From: Seonamhaeicola algicola
Lineage (GTDB): Bacteria > Bacteroidota > Bacteroidia > Flavobacteriales > Flavobacteriaceae
Assembly (NCBI RefSeq): GCF_007997385.1
Contig: NZ_VOSC01000033.1
Coordinates: forward strand, 62,775-126,774
Length of the DNA: 64,000 nt
Reading direction: 5' to 3'
The first letter of the stretch is position 1. Every line of letters begins with the position of its first letter. A model generated the notes under the pieces. It had not been told where the DNA came from and searched no databases. It saw only the letters and a list, made by a program, of their open reading frames with translations. Below, piece by piece: positions 24,915 through 33,937 of the stretch. The position numbers and the translations under genes are program-made.

Positions 24915-27900
24915 TTTGCTCTATAATAGCGCGTTCTACTTCTTCTTTTGTAACTTTTTCTCCTGTAATTAGCCATTTTACCCCTTGCTTTATGCTATTA
25001 CTAAATGATAAAAACAGAGGCAAAACTAACAGTGTTAATATAGTTGCATAACCAATACCATATGAAATGGATATAGCCATTGGTTTTAAAAATTGTGCTT
25101 GCCTACTTTTTTCTAACAATAATGGCGCTAAACCTGCTATGGTTGTTAATGATGTTAAGAAAATAGCCCTAAAACGTGATTTTCCTGCTTCAGATAGCGC
25201 TTCTTCAAACTTCATGCCTTCTCTTAAATTACTATTAAATTTTCCTATTAAAACTAATCCATCATTTACCATAATACCTATTAATGCTATAATACCTAAT
25301 AAGGATAAAATATTTACAGGAAAACCAGATAGCCAATGCCCCCAAGCTACGGCTGTTAAACTAAATGGTATTAAAAGAATTAACAATAATGGTTGCGAAT
25401 AGCTTCTAAAAGTAAAAGCTATAGTAATGTATATTAACAGTAATATTATTGAACCTGATAAACCTAATGAGCTTGTTAATTTATTGGCCTCTCTATTTTG
25501 CCCCTCAAAAGATGCACTTAACGATGGATATTTAATTTGCAATTGTGGTATAAAATTTTCTTTTATATCATTTAAAATATCTGTTGGGCTATTACTTGGA
25601 TCTTTTAAATCGGCATACACTTGTATTTCGCGTTTGCCTTCTAAATGATTTATAGCAACATCACCTCTTACAATGTTATAATTTGCAATGTCTTTCAGTG
25701 TAACGCGGGCACCTGTTGGGGTTACAATGCGCATATTATCTAAATTATTTATAGAGCTTCGGTTGGCTTTATCATAACGTACCCAAACTTTTATTTCGTC
25801 TTGTCCGCGTTGAAAACGTTGTGCTTGAGCACCAAAAAAGCCTGAGCGAACTTGAGACATTACGGTTCTTAAATCTAACCCCAATAAATAGGCGTTTTCT
25901 TTAAGTTGAAGGCGAATTTCTTTTATTCCTGCAGGATCATTATCTCCAATATCTTTTAATAATGGGTTTGTTTGCAAGTGTTTCTTTAAGGCAACTTTTG
26001 ATGCTTTTAACTCTTCAATATTATTACTTAATAAGGAAACCGATACTGGGTTACCTCCAAAATTACCTCCAGAACCATAAATTAATCGTTCAGTACCAAT
26101 TACAGGCCCCACAAGCTCCTCTAGCCTATTGGTTACTAAAAACGATTGAATTTCATCAGGACGTTCTTCTCCTGGTAAAAGGTTGATTTTAAGTGTTGCA
26201 CTTGATGAACTACTAATATCTACAATAGTATTTTCAAACAACTCTTTACCTGTACCTTTTAAAAATTTTTCGGTAAGTTCTTTATTTACTATGAATGATT
26301 TTTCTTCAATCATAGAAATAATAGAATCTGTAATTTTAACATTGGTTCCGGCAGGCATTTCTAATTCAATAGTTGCAGTATCACTAGCTATTCTTGGAAA
26401 AAAAGCTGTTTTAACAATACCGCCGCCAATTGAGCCAATAGTTAAAACCAACAGCATTATAAATATACCTAATGCTAAAATTTTATATGCCAACACAAAG
26501 TTTAATACTGGTGTGTAAACTTTATCTCTTAAAAACACCATAAACGTATCGCCACTTTTATTTAAGCCTCGCATAAATGCAAAAAAACCGTTTGAAGATT
26601 TGGTATTATGAAGTGTTTCTTTTTTAACTCTTAGTGCTTTTGAATGTGCTAAATGTGCTGGTAAAATTATTAAAGCCTCTATTAATGAAACTGCCAACGT
26701 TAATATTACAATTACCGATACTTCGCCAAAAAATTCGCCAATTCTACTATCTAAAAAGAAGAACAATGAAAACGCTAAAAGTGTTGTAATAATAGCCGAT
26801 ACTACTGGCGGAATAACTTCTAAAGTACCATCAATAGCTGCTTGAATTGGTTTTTTACCTTTTTCGTAATGTTGATAAATGTTTTCGGCAATTACAATAC
26901 CGTCATCAACTAAAATACCAATTACAATAATCATCCCAAATAAAGACAATACATTTATTGTTACATCAAACTGGCCTGCAAAAATAAACATACCTAAAAA
27001 CGAAATTGGCAAACCAAAAGCAACCCAAAGCGCTAAACGTGTATTTAAAAATATAGATAGAAATACTAAAACCAAAATCATACCTACAATGGCATTTTCA
27101 GCTAATAACTGAGTACGTTGGTTTAAGGTTATTGATAAATCTCTTACTACATCTAACTTTAAATTGGTGTATTTTTGGTTGTATTCTTCAATGTATTCTT
27201 TAACCTTATCTGCCGATGAAATTAAATCTTCATTATTAGTACTAGTAACTGAAACATTTACTGCTAATTCTTTATTAAAGTAGGTAGCTTTTGGGGTTTC
27301 AGAAAACACATCACGAATTTCGGCAACATCTTTTAGCCTTATTATTTTACCATCATTACTGGCTCTTACAACAATATTTGAAAGCTCGCTACCGTAATAT
27401 TCTCTGTTATTGGCCCTTATTAAATATTCTTCTGTAACTGTTTTTACGTTACCACCTGTTACTAAAATATTAGCATTACTAACGGCTTGTGCTACTTCAT
27501 TAAACGTTAAATTATAAGCTAATAGGCTGGTTTCATTTACTGCAATTTCAATTTCCTCATCTGGGAAACCAGAAATTTCAATTTGCGAGATCCCATCAAT
27601 AGCGCGCAAATCGGTTTCTATTTGGCGTGCAATTTGTTTAAGAGTTACTAACGGAATGTCTTTACCACTTACTGCAAATGATATGGTTTCTCTTACTGCT
27701 TCTTGTTTTGAAACCACCAAGGGCTCCATACCCGTTGGAAAAGAAGGCACTCTATCAACCGCATTTTTAACCTCTAAAAGCATAAAATCTAAGTTTTCAC
27801 CTTTTTCAATTTCAACAGTTATACTTCCGCTGTTTTCTCGTGAAACCGATGTAACTCTATCAATACCTTTTAGGCCTTTTAAATTATCTTCTATTTGAAG

Positions 27901-28095
27901 CACAATACCTTCTTCTATTTCTTGTGGTGATGCACCAGGATAGGTAATGGCTACTGTAATTATTTTTGATTCTACTAACGGAAAAAAAGACGATTTTAAC
28001 GATAGCATACCAATAATACCAAACACAAAAAAGGCTAAAATTACCACATTAACAGCAACGTGATAGCGTATAAAATATTCAATTATCTTTTTCAT
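24889..28095 (-). CDS. RND-family efflux pump, inner-membrane permease (AcrB/MexB-like)
   Basis: The 1068-residue protein has the AcrB plan: TM1 near residue 12-32, a large periplasmic porter domain, TM2-6 (about 335-480), a second periplasmic domain, and TM7-12. GILVDDGIVIAENIYQHYEKGKKPIQAA in TM4 holds the paired Asp residues of the proton relay. GIMVNDGLVLIGKFN is the equivalent in the second half. This is proton-driven export of drugs or other hydrophobic compounds; the heavy-metal (CzcA) motifs are not evident. Its start overlaps the stop of the adaptor gene by one base (TAATG), so the two are translationally linked. Confidence 0.95.
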   Translation of the reverse strand: MKKIIEYFIRYHVAVNVVILAFFVFGIIGMLSLKSSFFPLVESKIITVAITYPGASPQEIEEGIVLQIEDNLKGLKGIDRVTSVSRENSGSITVEIEKGENLDFMLLEVKNAVDRVPSFPTGMEPLVVSKQEAVRETISFAVSGKDIPLVTLKQIARQIETDLRAIDGISQIEISGFPDEEIEIAVNETSLLAYNLTFNEVAQAVSNANILVTGGNVKTVTEEYLIRANNREYYGSELSNIVVRASNDGKIIRLKDVAEIRDVFSETPKATYFNKELAVNVSVTSTNNEDLISSADKVKEYIEEYNQKYTNLKLDVVRDLSITLNQRTQLLAENAIVGMILVLVFLSIFLNTRLALWVAFGLPISFLGMFIFAGQFDVTINVLSLFGMIIVIGILVDDGIVIAENIYQHYEKGKKPIQAAIDGTLEVIPPVVSAIITTLLAFSLFFFLDSRIGEFFGEVSVIVILTLAVSLIEALIILPAHLAHSKALRVKKETLHNTKSSNGFFAFMRGLNKSGDTFMVFLRDKVYTPVLNFVLAYKILALGIFIMLLVLTIGSIGGGIVKTAFFPRIASDTATIELEMPAGTNVKITDSIISMIEEKSFIVNKELTEKFLKGTGKELFENTIVDISSSSSATLKINLLPGEERPDEIQSFLVTNRLEELVGPVIGTERLIYGSGGNFGGNPVSVSLLSNNIEELKASKVALKKHLQTNPLLKDIGDNDPAGIKEIRLQLKENAYLLGLDLRTVMSQVRSGFFGAQAQRFQRGQDEIKVWVRYDKANRSSINNLDNMRIVTPTGARVTLKDIANYNIVRGDVAINHLEGKREIQVYADLKDPSNSPTDILNDIKENFIPQLQIKYPSLSASFEGQNREANKLTSSLGLSGSIILLLIYITIAFTFRSYSQPLLLILLIPFSLTAVAWGHWLSGFPVNILSLLGIIALIGIMVNDGLVLIGKFNSNLREGMKFEEALSEAGKSRFRAIFLTSLTTIAGLAPLLLEKSRQAQFLKPMAISISYGIGYATILTLLVLPLFLSFSNSIKQGVKWLITGEKVTKEEVERAIIEQNEEQEHEN

Positions 28096-29225
28096 TATTC
28101 TTGTGTTGTTGCTAGTTTTGTTATAGCTGGTTTTGCCAGCATACCTTTATAGGCTCCTGGCACAGGTTGACTTACGTAAACAACACCATCTTTAACACCT
28201 TTTAAAACTACTTTAGTATCTGTAAAATACACTGGTTTTACGGGTACAACATCTAAAACACTATCTTTTAAAATAAAAATGGTGTTATCATCTGTTAATA
28301 ACGATCTGTTAATTTCAATAGCATTTTCTTCATCTTTAGCATCTAATTCTGCCTCTAAATAAACGCCTTCTTTTAAATCTGGGTGGTTAACTTCAATAAA
28401 AGCTGTAACGGTTTGTGTGGTTAAATCTACACTACCATTAACCCTTACTACCGTACCGTTGTATGTTGTGTTACCATCTAATGTTTTTAATACTACCTTT
28501 TTGCCTGTTTTTAAAAACGTTGCATAGGTTTTGCTTATGGCTACTTCAATTTCATATTCTGAAGTATCAATAAATTCACCTAGTTTTTGCCCATTTCTTA
28601 CTAAAGTACCTTCGGTTACTAAAGCCTCTGTAAGCACACCTGTAAATGGTGCATTTATTGCATATTTTGCTAAACGTTGTTCTAAGTTTTTAACATTGTA
28701 ATAGCTAGACACTATACCTCTACCTGTAATGAAAAAGTTTTCTTTTTCAGAAGTCATTTCAGGTAATTTTGGTGTTGCTTTTTCAATATTAAACCCTGAA
28801 AGATATTGTTGCCATTTGCTATAAACCTCAGGAAAATCTAACCTTAAATCTGGCATAATTGCAGCAATATCATTATACAAATTACTTTTAGCCGATTGTA
28901 CACTTGCGTAATACTCTGCTGCATCAATTCTTATTAAAGGTTGCCCCTTTTTATAAATTTGTCCTGGTTTAAAAAGTTTTCCTGTTTGTTTAAAAACACC
29001 TTGTACTTCGGCATAGAGTTCTACCCTACGTTTTGCTACAGTATTGCCACTTGCTGTAACAACTATAGGAATGGTGGTATTTTTAACGGTATCAACAAAA
29101 ACCGTTTTTACAACTTTACCTTTTACTGGCTTAGGTTTGTTTTTGCTTTCAATTAAACTTTTGGCAATAAAAAAAGAAACTGCTATTAGTAAAACGCCAA
29201 TAACGGACAGTATAATTTTACGCAT
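28095..29225 (-). CDS. RND efflux periplasmic adaptor subunit (HlyD/AcrA family)
   Basis: The 376-residue protein has an N-terminal membrane anchor (IILSVIGVLLIAVSFFIAKSL), then the membrane-fusion layout: a beta/lipoyl half (VVTASGNTVAKRRVELYAEVQGVFKQ at about 60-85), a helical hairpin region around 110-165, the second lipoyl half (INAPFTGVLTEALVTEGTLVRNGQKLGEFI) and a beta-barrel domain with VVRVNGSVDLTTQTVTAFIEV. It is the first gene of the adaptor-permease-TolC operon and links the inner-membrane pump to the outer-membrane duct. No regulator gene is adjacent. Confidence 0.94.
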   Translation of the reverse strand: MRKIILSVIGVLLIAVSFFIAKSLIESKNKPKPVKGKVVKTVFVDTVKNTTIPIVVTASGNTVAKRRVELYAEVQGVFKQTGKLFKPGQIYKKGQPLIRIDAAEYYASVQSAKSNLYNDIAAIMPDLRLDFPEVYSKWQQYLSGFNIEKATPKLPEMTSEKENFFITGRGIVSSYYNVKNLEQRLAKYAINAPFTGVLTEALVTEGTLVRNGQKLGEFIDTSEYEIEVAISKTYATFLKTGKKVVLKTLDGNTTYNGTVVRVNGSVDLTTQTVTAFIEVNHPDLKEGVYLEAELDAKDEENAIEINRSLLTDDNTIFILKDSVLDVVPVKPVYFTDTKVVLKGVKDGVVYVSQPVPGAYKGMLAKPAITKLATTQE

Positions 29226-29316
29226 TTAGTACAATTTTGATGGTGTATACGCGCAAAATTACCTAAACCCCTAAGTGATTAAAGTTAAAAAAAACATAAA
29301 ATAAAGAATGGGCTCC

Positions 29317-31227
29317 TTAATTTTCTAGCATTTCTATTTCTTCTTGCAATAATTCCCATTTATCCATGAATTGTTGCAAATCTTTTTTCTTTTTTTGGTA
29401 GTTATCAAAAAAATTGGGTTGTGATGTTACCTGCTCATAATTAACCTCTAAATCTGCATCAATAGCTTTAATGGCACGTTCTAAATCGCTTATTTTGGCC
29501 TCAATATTACTAAGCTTGTTGTTTAAAGATTTGAGTTTTTTTTGTTCTTCGTAGGTTTGTTGTTTTTTTACTTTTGGAGTTTCTTTTACAACAGTGCGTT
29601 TTTCAACTTCTCTTAAATTATCAACTCTACGTTGCTCTAAATAATAATCAATATCGCCTAAATATTCTTTTAGTTTTTGATCTTTAAACTCATAAACTTT
29701 ATTGGTTAAGCCTTGAAGAAAATCACGATCATGCGATACTAAAATTAAAGTGCCTTCAAATTTTGTTAAGGCATCTTTTAATACGTTTTTAGATTTTATA
29801 TCTAGGTGATTTGTAGGCTCATCCATTACCAATACATTAAATGGCTGAAGCATTAATTTAGCCAACGCTAAGCGGTTACGCTCACCACCTGAAAGCACAC
29901 GCACATATTTTTCAACCTCATCTCCTCTAAATAAAAACGAGCCTAAAATATCACGTACTTTGCTTCTATTAGTTTCATTAGCAGCATCAATCATGGTGTT
30001 TAAAACGGTTTTGTTACCATCTAAATATTCTGCTTGATTTTGGGCAAAATACCCAATTTGCACATTGTGCCCTAGTTTTAAGTGGCCGTTATATTTTAAA
30101 TCGCCTACAATAATTTTGGCTAAAGTAGATTTACCTTGACCATTTTGACCCACAAAAGCCGTTTTACTATCACGTTCAATAAGCAAACTAACTTCACTTA
30201 AAACTTGGTTGTCTCCATAGTTTTTTGATACTTTTTCGGCTTCAACAACAACTTTTCCTGGGGTTATAGATACGGGAAAGTTTAGCGTCATTACACTATT
30301 ATCATCTTCATCAACTTCAATTCTATCAATTTTATCAAGCTTTTTAATTAAAGATTGTGCCATGGTTGCTTTTGATGCTTTGGCTCTAAACTTTTCAATT
30401 AATTTTTCAGTTTGTTCTATTTGTTTTTGCTGATTTTTTTGTGATGCTAATTGTTGTTCTCTCAGCTCTTTTCTTAAAACTAAATATTTTGAATACGGTT
30501 TAGGATAATCGTAAATTCTACCTAGTGAAATTTCAATGGTACGGTTGGTAACATTATCTAAAAACATTTTATCATGCGATACTATTACAACGGCGCCAGT
30601 GTAGCTTTTTAAAAAGCCTTCTAACCAAATGATAGATTCAATATCTAAATGGTTTGTTGGCTCATCTAAAAGTAAAATATCATTGTTTTGTAACAGTAGC
30701 TTTGCCAACTCTATACGCATACGCCACCCACCTGAAAAGGTATCGGTTAGTTTATTAAAATCTTCGCGCTTAAAACCTAAACCTTGTAATATTTTCTCGG
30801 TATCGCCTTGGTAATTATAACCGCCTAAAATTTCGTAATGGTGTTGTAAATCGTTGATATCTATCATTAACTGATTATAAGCTTCACTTTCATAATCGGT
30901 ACGTTCGGCTAACTGCGTGTTAACAGCTTCCATTTTAGCCTCTAAACTTTTAATTTCTGTAAAGGCTTCATAGGCTTCTTCTAAAACAGTTCTACCAAAA
31001 ACAAAATCTATATCTTGTTTTAAAAAACCAATTTTTAAAGCTTTATCTGTAGCTATTTGGCCTGAATCGGGCTCTAAATCTTTTGATAAAATTTTTAGCA
31101 TGGTAGATTTTCCCGCACCATTTTTACCAATAAGCCCCACACTATCGCCACCACTTAGCTTAAATGTAATATCTTCAAAAAGATATTCGCCTTGAAAGGA
31201 AATTGAAAGATTATGTATATTAAGCAT
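29317..31227 (-). CDS. ABC-F family ATPase (ribosome-associated type)
   Basis: The 636-residue protein has two ABC domains and no membrane segment. The first has Walker A GKNGAGKST (about 35-43), signature FSGGWRMRIELAKLLL and Walker B LLLDEPTNHLD. The second has GQNGQGKST, LSGGERNRLALAKLML and VLVMDEPTNHLD. The linker between them (about 240-310) is the charged helical P-site tRNA-interaction motif of ABC-F proteins. The C-terminal about 100 residues form a coiled coil (YEEQKKLKSLNNKLSNIEAKISDLE), as in Uup-type members. It probably acts on translating ribosomes. The exact subfamily is not certain. Confidence 0.92.
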   Translation of the reverse strand: MLNIHNLSISFQGEYLFEDITFKLSGGDSVGLIGKNGAGKSTMLKILSKDLEPDSGQIATDKALKIGFLKQDIDFVFGRTVLEEAYEAFTEIKSLEAKMEAVNTQLAERTDYESEAYNQLMIDINDLQHHYEILGGYNYQGDTEKILQGLGFKREDFNKLTDTFSGGWRMRIELAKLLLQNNDILLLDEPTNHLDIESIIWLEGFLKSYTGAVVIVSHDKMFLDNVTNRTIEISLGRIYDYPKPYSKYLVLRKELREQQLASQKNQQKQIEQTEKLIEKFRAKASKATMAQSLIKKLDKIDRIEVDEDDNSVMTLNFPVSITPGKVVVEAEKVSKNYGDNQVLSEVSLLIERDSKTAFVGQNGQGKSTLAKIIVGDLKYNGHLKLGHNVQIGYFAQNQAEYLDGNKTVLNTMIDAANETNRSKVRDILGSFLFRGDEVEKYVRVLSGGERNRLALAKLMLQPFNVLVMDEPTNHLDIKSKNVLKDALTKFEGTLILVSHDRDFLQGLTNKVYEFKDQKLKEYLGDIDYYLEQRRVDNLREVEKRTVVKETPKVKKQQTYEEQKKLKSLNNKLSNIEAKISDLERAIKAIDADLEVNYEQVTSQPNFFDNYQKKKKDLQQFMDKWELLQEEIEMLEN

Positions 31228-31311
31228 AGATATGTGACTTTTGTTACAGTTATTAAAACTATTAGATTTATTTTTGTAAAGTAAAACGCGTACAAAAATA
31301 CACTAAAATAA

Positions 31312-31695
31312 ATGTTTACAAAAGGAACCAAATTATATAGCATTTTTACTGGTAGTTGCCCAAAATGCCACCAAGAATCTATGTACACTAACAAAAATGC
31401 CTACAACCTTACTGAAACTTTAAAAATTAACGAACGTTGCTCTCACTGTAATACAAAATACCGCATTGAACCTTCGTTTTTTTACGGCGCAATGTATGTT
31501 AGTTATGCTGTTGGTGTTGCTTTTGCCGTTGCTGCTTTTGTAATTAGTAACTTAATTTTTAACGCTAATTTAAAAGTTACTTTTATTTCTATTGTTGGCA
31601 CATTGGTTGTTTTTATGCCTGTAATTATGCGTTTATCTAGAAATATTTGGATTAACTTTTTTATGAGTTATGATAAAGATTTAGTTAAAAAATAA
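31312..31695 (+). CDS. DUF983-family membrane protein
   Basis: The 127-residue protein has two CxxC knuckles, CPKC (about 16-19) and CSHC (43-46), followed by IEPSFFYGAMYVSYAVGVAFAVAAFV and LKVTFISIVGTLVVFMPVIMRLSRNIWI, i.e. two membrane segments. This is the DUF983 layout of small zinc-ribbon membrane proteins of unknown function. It is divergent from the ABC-F gene. A TATTTTTG element at 31269-31276 may be its -7 promoter box. Confidence 0.88.
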   Translation: MFTKGTKLYSIFTGSCPKCHQESMYTNKNAYNLTETLKINERCSHCNTKYRIEPSFFYGAMYVSYAVGVAFAVAAFVISNLIFNANLKVTFISIVGTLVVFMPVIMRLSRNIWINFFMSYDKDLVKK

Positions 31696-31697
31696 TT

Positions 31698-31850
31698 TGG
31701 GCGTTACCCTAAAGGGTCAGGCTATACGCTATATCTTTTTAAAACGCACCCACACTTTGTTTAATACTATTATAATTACTAGAATTTAGTATTTTAAATA
31801 ACACACTACACAACACGTTTTAAAAAGGATGCCGCTTCCATCCTTAACGC
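31698..31850 (+). repeat. REP-like intergenic repeat, copy 1
   Basis: This about 153-bp unit starts GGGCGTTACCCTAAAGGGTC (hairpin ACCCT/AGGGT) and continues with CTATATCTTTTTAAAAC. It has a variable AT-rich middle, then TTTTAAAAAGGATGCCG, a GGATG/CATCC hairpin and a final TAACGC complementary to the leading GCGTTA. The same order recurs, inverted, at 57879-58029. It fills the gap between two convergent genes. Confidence 0.82.
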
Positions 31851-31857
31851 AACGGCG

Positions 31858-32901
31858 TTATACTTTAAACCTTGTTATATCAATTTCAGGATCTAAAGGC
31901 ACTCCGTTTTCAATAAAATTGTAAAGCTTTTGGGCAACATATGGCCCAATCATTACACCGCGTGTGCCCAAACCATTTAAAACATATAAGTTTTTATAGT
32001 TTTCATGTTGGCCTACTAAAGGTCTCCGGTCTTTTACTGTTGGCCGTATGCCCGCTACCTGATTAACAACTGTAAAATTGCAGTTAAGTAAATTTTTAAG
32101 CTTTTCTAACAATGTTACTTTAGCTTTATTTGTAGTTTTATTACTTAAATCTTTCCACTCATAAGTAGCTCCAACAATATAATTATCATTACCAAGTGGA
32201 ATTAAAAAAGCGGCCGATTTTAGTACAAAATCTATTTTTAAATCTGGGGCATGTATTATAAGTAACTCCCCCTTTGCCGGCACTAAAGGCAAGTTATTAA
32301 AATAGTGGTTTTTAGTTAACCCGTAACCCTCAGCAAACACAATGTGTTTAGCTTCTATTTTATTATAAATTACATTTGAAGTTGTTACTTGTAGCACATC
32401 ATAATCAAAACCTTTTTCTTGTAATTGATTATTATTTTTCAAGTCTTTTTTATAGGCTTCAATTAAGGTTTTAACATCAATTCTACCAGTATTTAAAACC
32501 TTACCAAAGCCAAAAGGCGCATTAATAGCCGTATTTGTATTTTTTATTATTTCTTCAGAAAGAAAATTTGCAAGCATAGCATTATCTGATGCTGCAAACC
32601 AATTATTTTGCTCTTCGGTTGATGCAAATTTTCTAAAAACTGGTATTTTATAATCTATTGTAATATTAAGCCTGCTTTCAATGGTTTTATACATTGGTAA
32701 GGCCATATTTAACTGCTCAGTACTTTTCCAAACGGCTGTAAAGCGTTTTAACACCACCGGATTATATAAACCTCCTGCTACCATTGATGATTGCTGCGAA
32801 CCATCATCAAAAACAATAAAACTTTTGTTATTAGCCTTTAATTGCTCACAAAAACTAATACCTGCTAAACCGGTACCTACAATAATATAATCTACTTGCA
32901 T
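31858..32901 (-). CDS. FAD-dependent oxidoreductase of the DAO (glycine/D-amino acid oxidase) family
   Basis: The 347-residue protein opens with a Rossmann FAD-binding motif, IVGTGLAGISFCEQL (about 7-21), then a second glycine-rich segment SMVAGGLYNPVVLKRF (about 39-54). A substrate-domain segment VGATYEWKD lies near 240. The C-terminal FAD-contacting stretch is VAGIRPTVKDRRPLVGQ followed by NLYVLNGLGTRGVMIGPYVAQ. This matches the DAO family, which oxidises amines or amino acids, or modifies tRNA bases in MnmC-type proteins. The substrate is not evident. It is a single gene. Confidence 0.87.
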   Translation of the reverse strand: MQVDYIIVGTGLAGISFCEQLKANNKSFIVFDDGSQQSSMVAGGLYNPVVLKRFTAVWKSTEQLNMALPMYKTIESRLNITIDYKIPVFRKFASTEEQNNWFAASDNAMLANFLSEEIIKNTNTAINAPFGFGKVLNTGRIDVKTLIEAYKKDLKNNNQLQEKGFDYDVLQVTTSNVIYNKIEAKHIVFAEGYGLTKNHYFNNLPLVPAKGELLIIHAPDLKIDFVLKSAAFLIPLGNDNYIVGATYEWKDLSNKTTNKAKVTLLEKLKNLLNCNFTVVNQVAGIRPTVKDRRPLVGQHENYKNLYVLNGLGTRGVMIGPYVAQKLYNFIENGVPLDPEIDITRFKV

Positions 32902-32949
32902 ACTGCGAAGATATAAAATGGATGTTTTTCTTTTTTATGAAATACAAAA

Positions 32950-32979
32950 AAAGCGCTCACTTGAATTAGTGAGCGCTTT
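32950..32979 (-). terminator. Terminator of the gldKLMN operon
   Basis: AAAGCGCTCAC and GTGAGCGCTTT form a perfect 11-bp stem with an eight-base loop, followed on the minus strand by seven T. It lies 30 bp after gldN. Confidence 0.88.
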
Positions 32980-33008
32980 ACTATTTTTTGATTTTTTGGT
33001 ATTTCAAA

Positions 33009-33899
33009 TTAATATGTCCACATATCTAATTCAAAATCTCTAATCTTATCTTTAATTCTTTCAGATTCTAGCAACTGCATAAGTGCGTTGTCTGATACGT
33101 ACTCTGTAATTTTTCTGTCTCCATAAACATTTTCTTCTTTGTAAATGTATCCATGAAAACGTCTGGAGTTTAGCACATGATCAAAAGAGAATGGTTGCGA
33201 ACTGTTTTCATTGTTAAACGCTTTAGCCTCATGTAACACCTGTCTGGCATCTGGAAAAAATATCCAAAATAATGGCACTAAATCTGGGTTATCAGAGTCT
33301 ATAAAATTAACATCGGGTGCTACCGGCGCTATTGCCAACAACCTGTATTTCATTTCAGATTGTCTTTTATCAAAATACCATAAACCTTTAATACGGTATT
33401 CAACAATATCAGCAGCAGTAATTTCTCTTCTATCAATGTACTCTGCAGATAAAGTTTCACCTGCATTTAACTGCTCAATACCAAGTTCAGTGGTATCAAC
33501 TTTAGTTAATGCGGCTTCAATATCTTTTAAAGTACGTTTTGTTGAAAAGTATGAATCATCGTAGATGTTTTCTATTTTACCGTTTTTAATGTTTTTCATT
33601 AAAACATCATATAAACTACGTCTGTCTTTACCAATGTTATTAGTATCAATTGGGTAGTACAACGGAAAGTTAGAGCGCTCATTAAGCACTACGCGTTCCC
33701 ACGTCATTTTAGCAAATAAGATATCTCTATCATCAACATAACCGTATTCTAAGGGCTTGTCATTATCTACTACTTTTTGTTCATCTGTTCGTACCCCAAT
33801 ATCTTCAGGACTTTTAGCATTTAAAATATTTGCTTGAGCAAACATGGTAGTTGCTGTACAAACAGTTGCTACGGTTAATAAAAAACTTCTTAAATTCAT
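33009..33899 (-). CDS. gldN: Gliding motility / type IX secretion protein GldN
   Basis: The 296-residue exported protein has a signal peptide (about 1-22, ending MFA-Q). A conserved core contains YVDDRDILFAKMTWERVVLNERSNFPLYYP, WYFDKRQSEMKYRLLAIAPVAPDV and PLFWIFFPDARQVLHEA, characteristic of GldN/PorN. GldN is a periplasmic component that forms a ring with the lipoprotein GldK and is needed for type IX secretion and gliding. It is last in the gldK-L-M-N order, 38 bp after gldM. Confidence 0.96.
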   Translation of the reverse strand: MNLRSFLLTVATVCTATTMFAQANILNAKSPEDIGVRTDEQKVVDNDKPLEYGYVDDRDILFAKMTWERVVLNERSNFPLYYPIDTNNIGKDRRSLYDVLMKNIKNGKIENIYDDSYFSTKRTLKDIEAALTKVDTTELGIEQLNAGETLSAEYIDRREITAADIVEYRIKGLWYFDKRQSEMKYRLLAIAPVAPDVNFIDSDNPDLVPLFWIFFPDARQVLHEAKAFNNENSSQPFSFDHVLNSRRFHGYIYKEENVYGDRKITEYVSDNALMQLLESERIKDKIRDFELDMWTY

Positions 33900-33937
33900 T
33901 GTCTTTTCTTTTTATTTATTAGGTATTACCTATGGTA

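Noticed and set aside
31585-31605. TTGGCACATTGG sequence as another sigma-54 site
   Set aside because: It lies inside the DUF983 coding region and lacks GC at the -12 distance.
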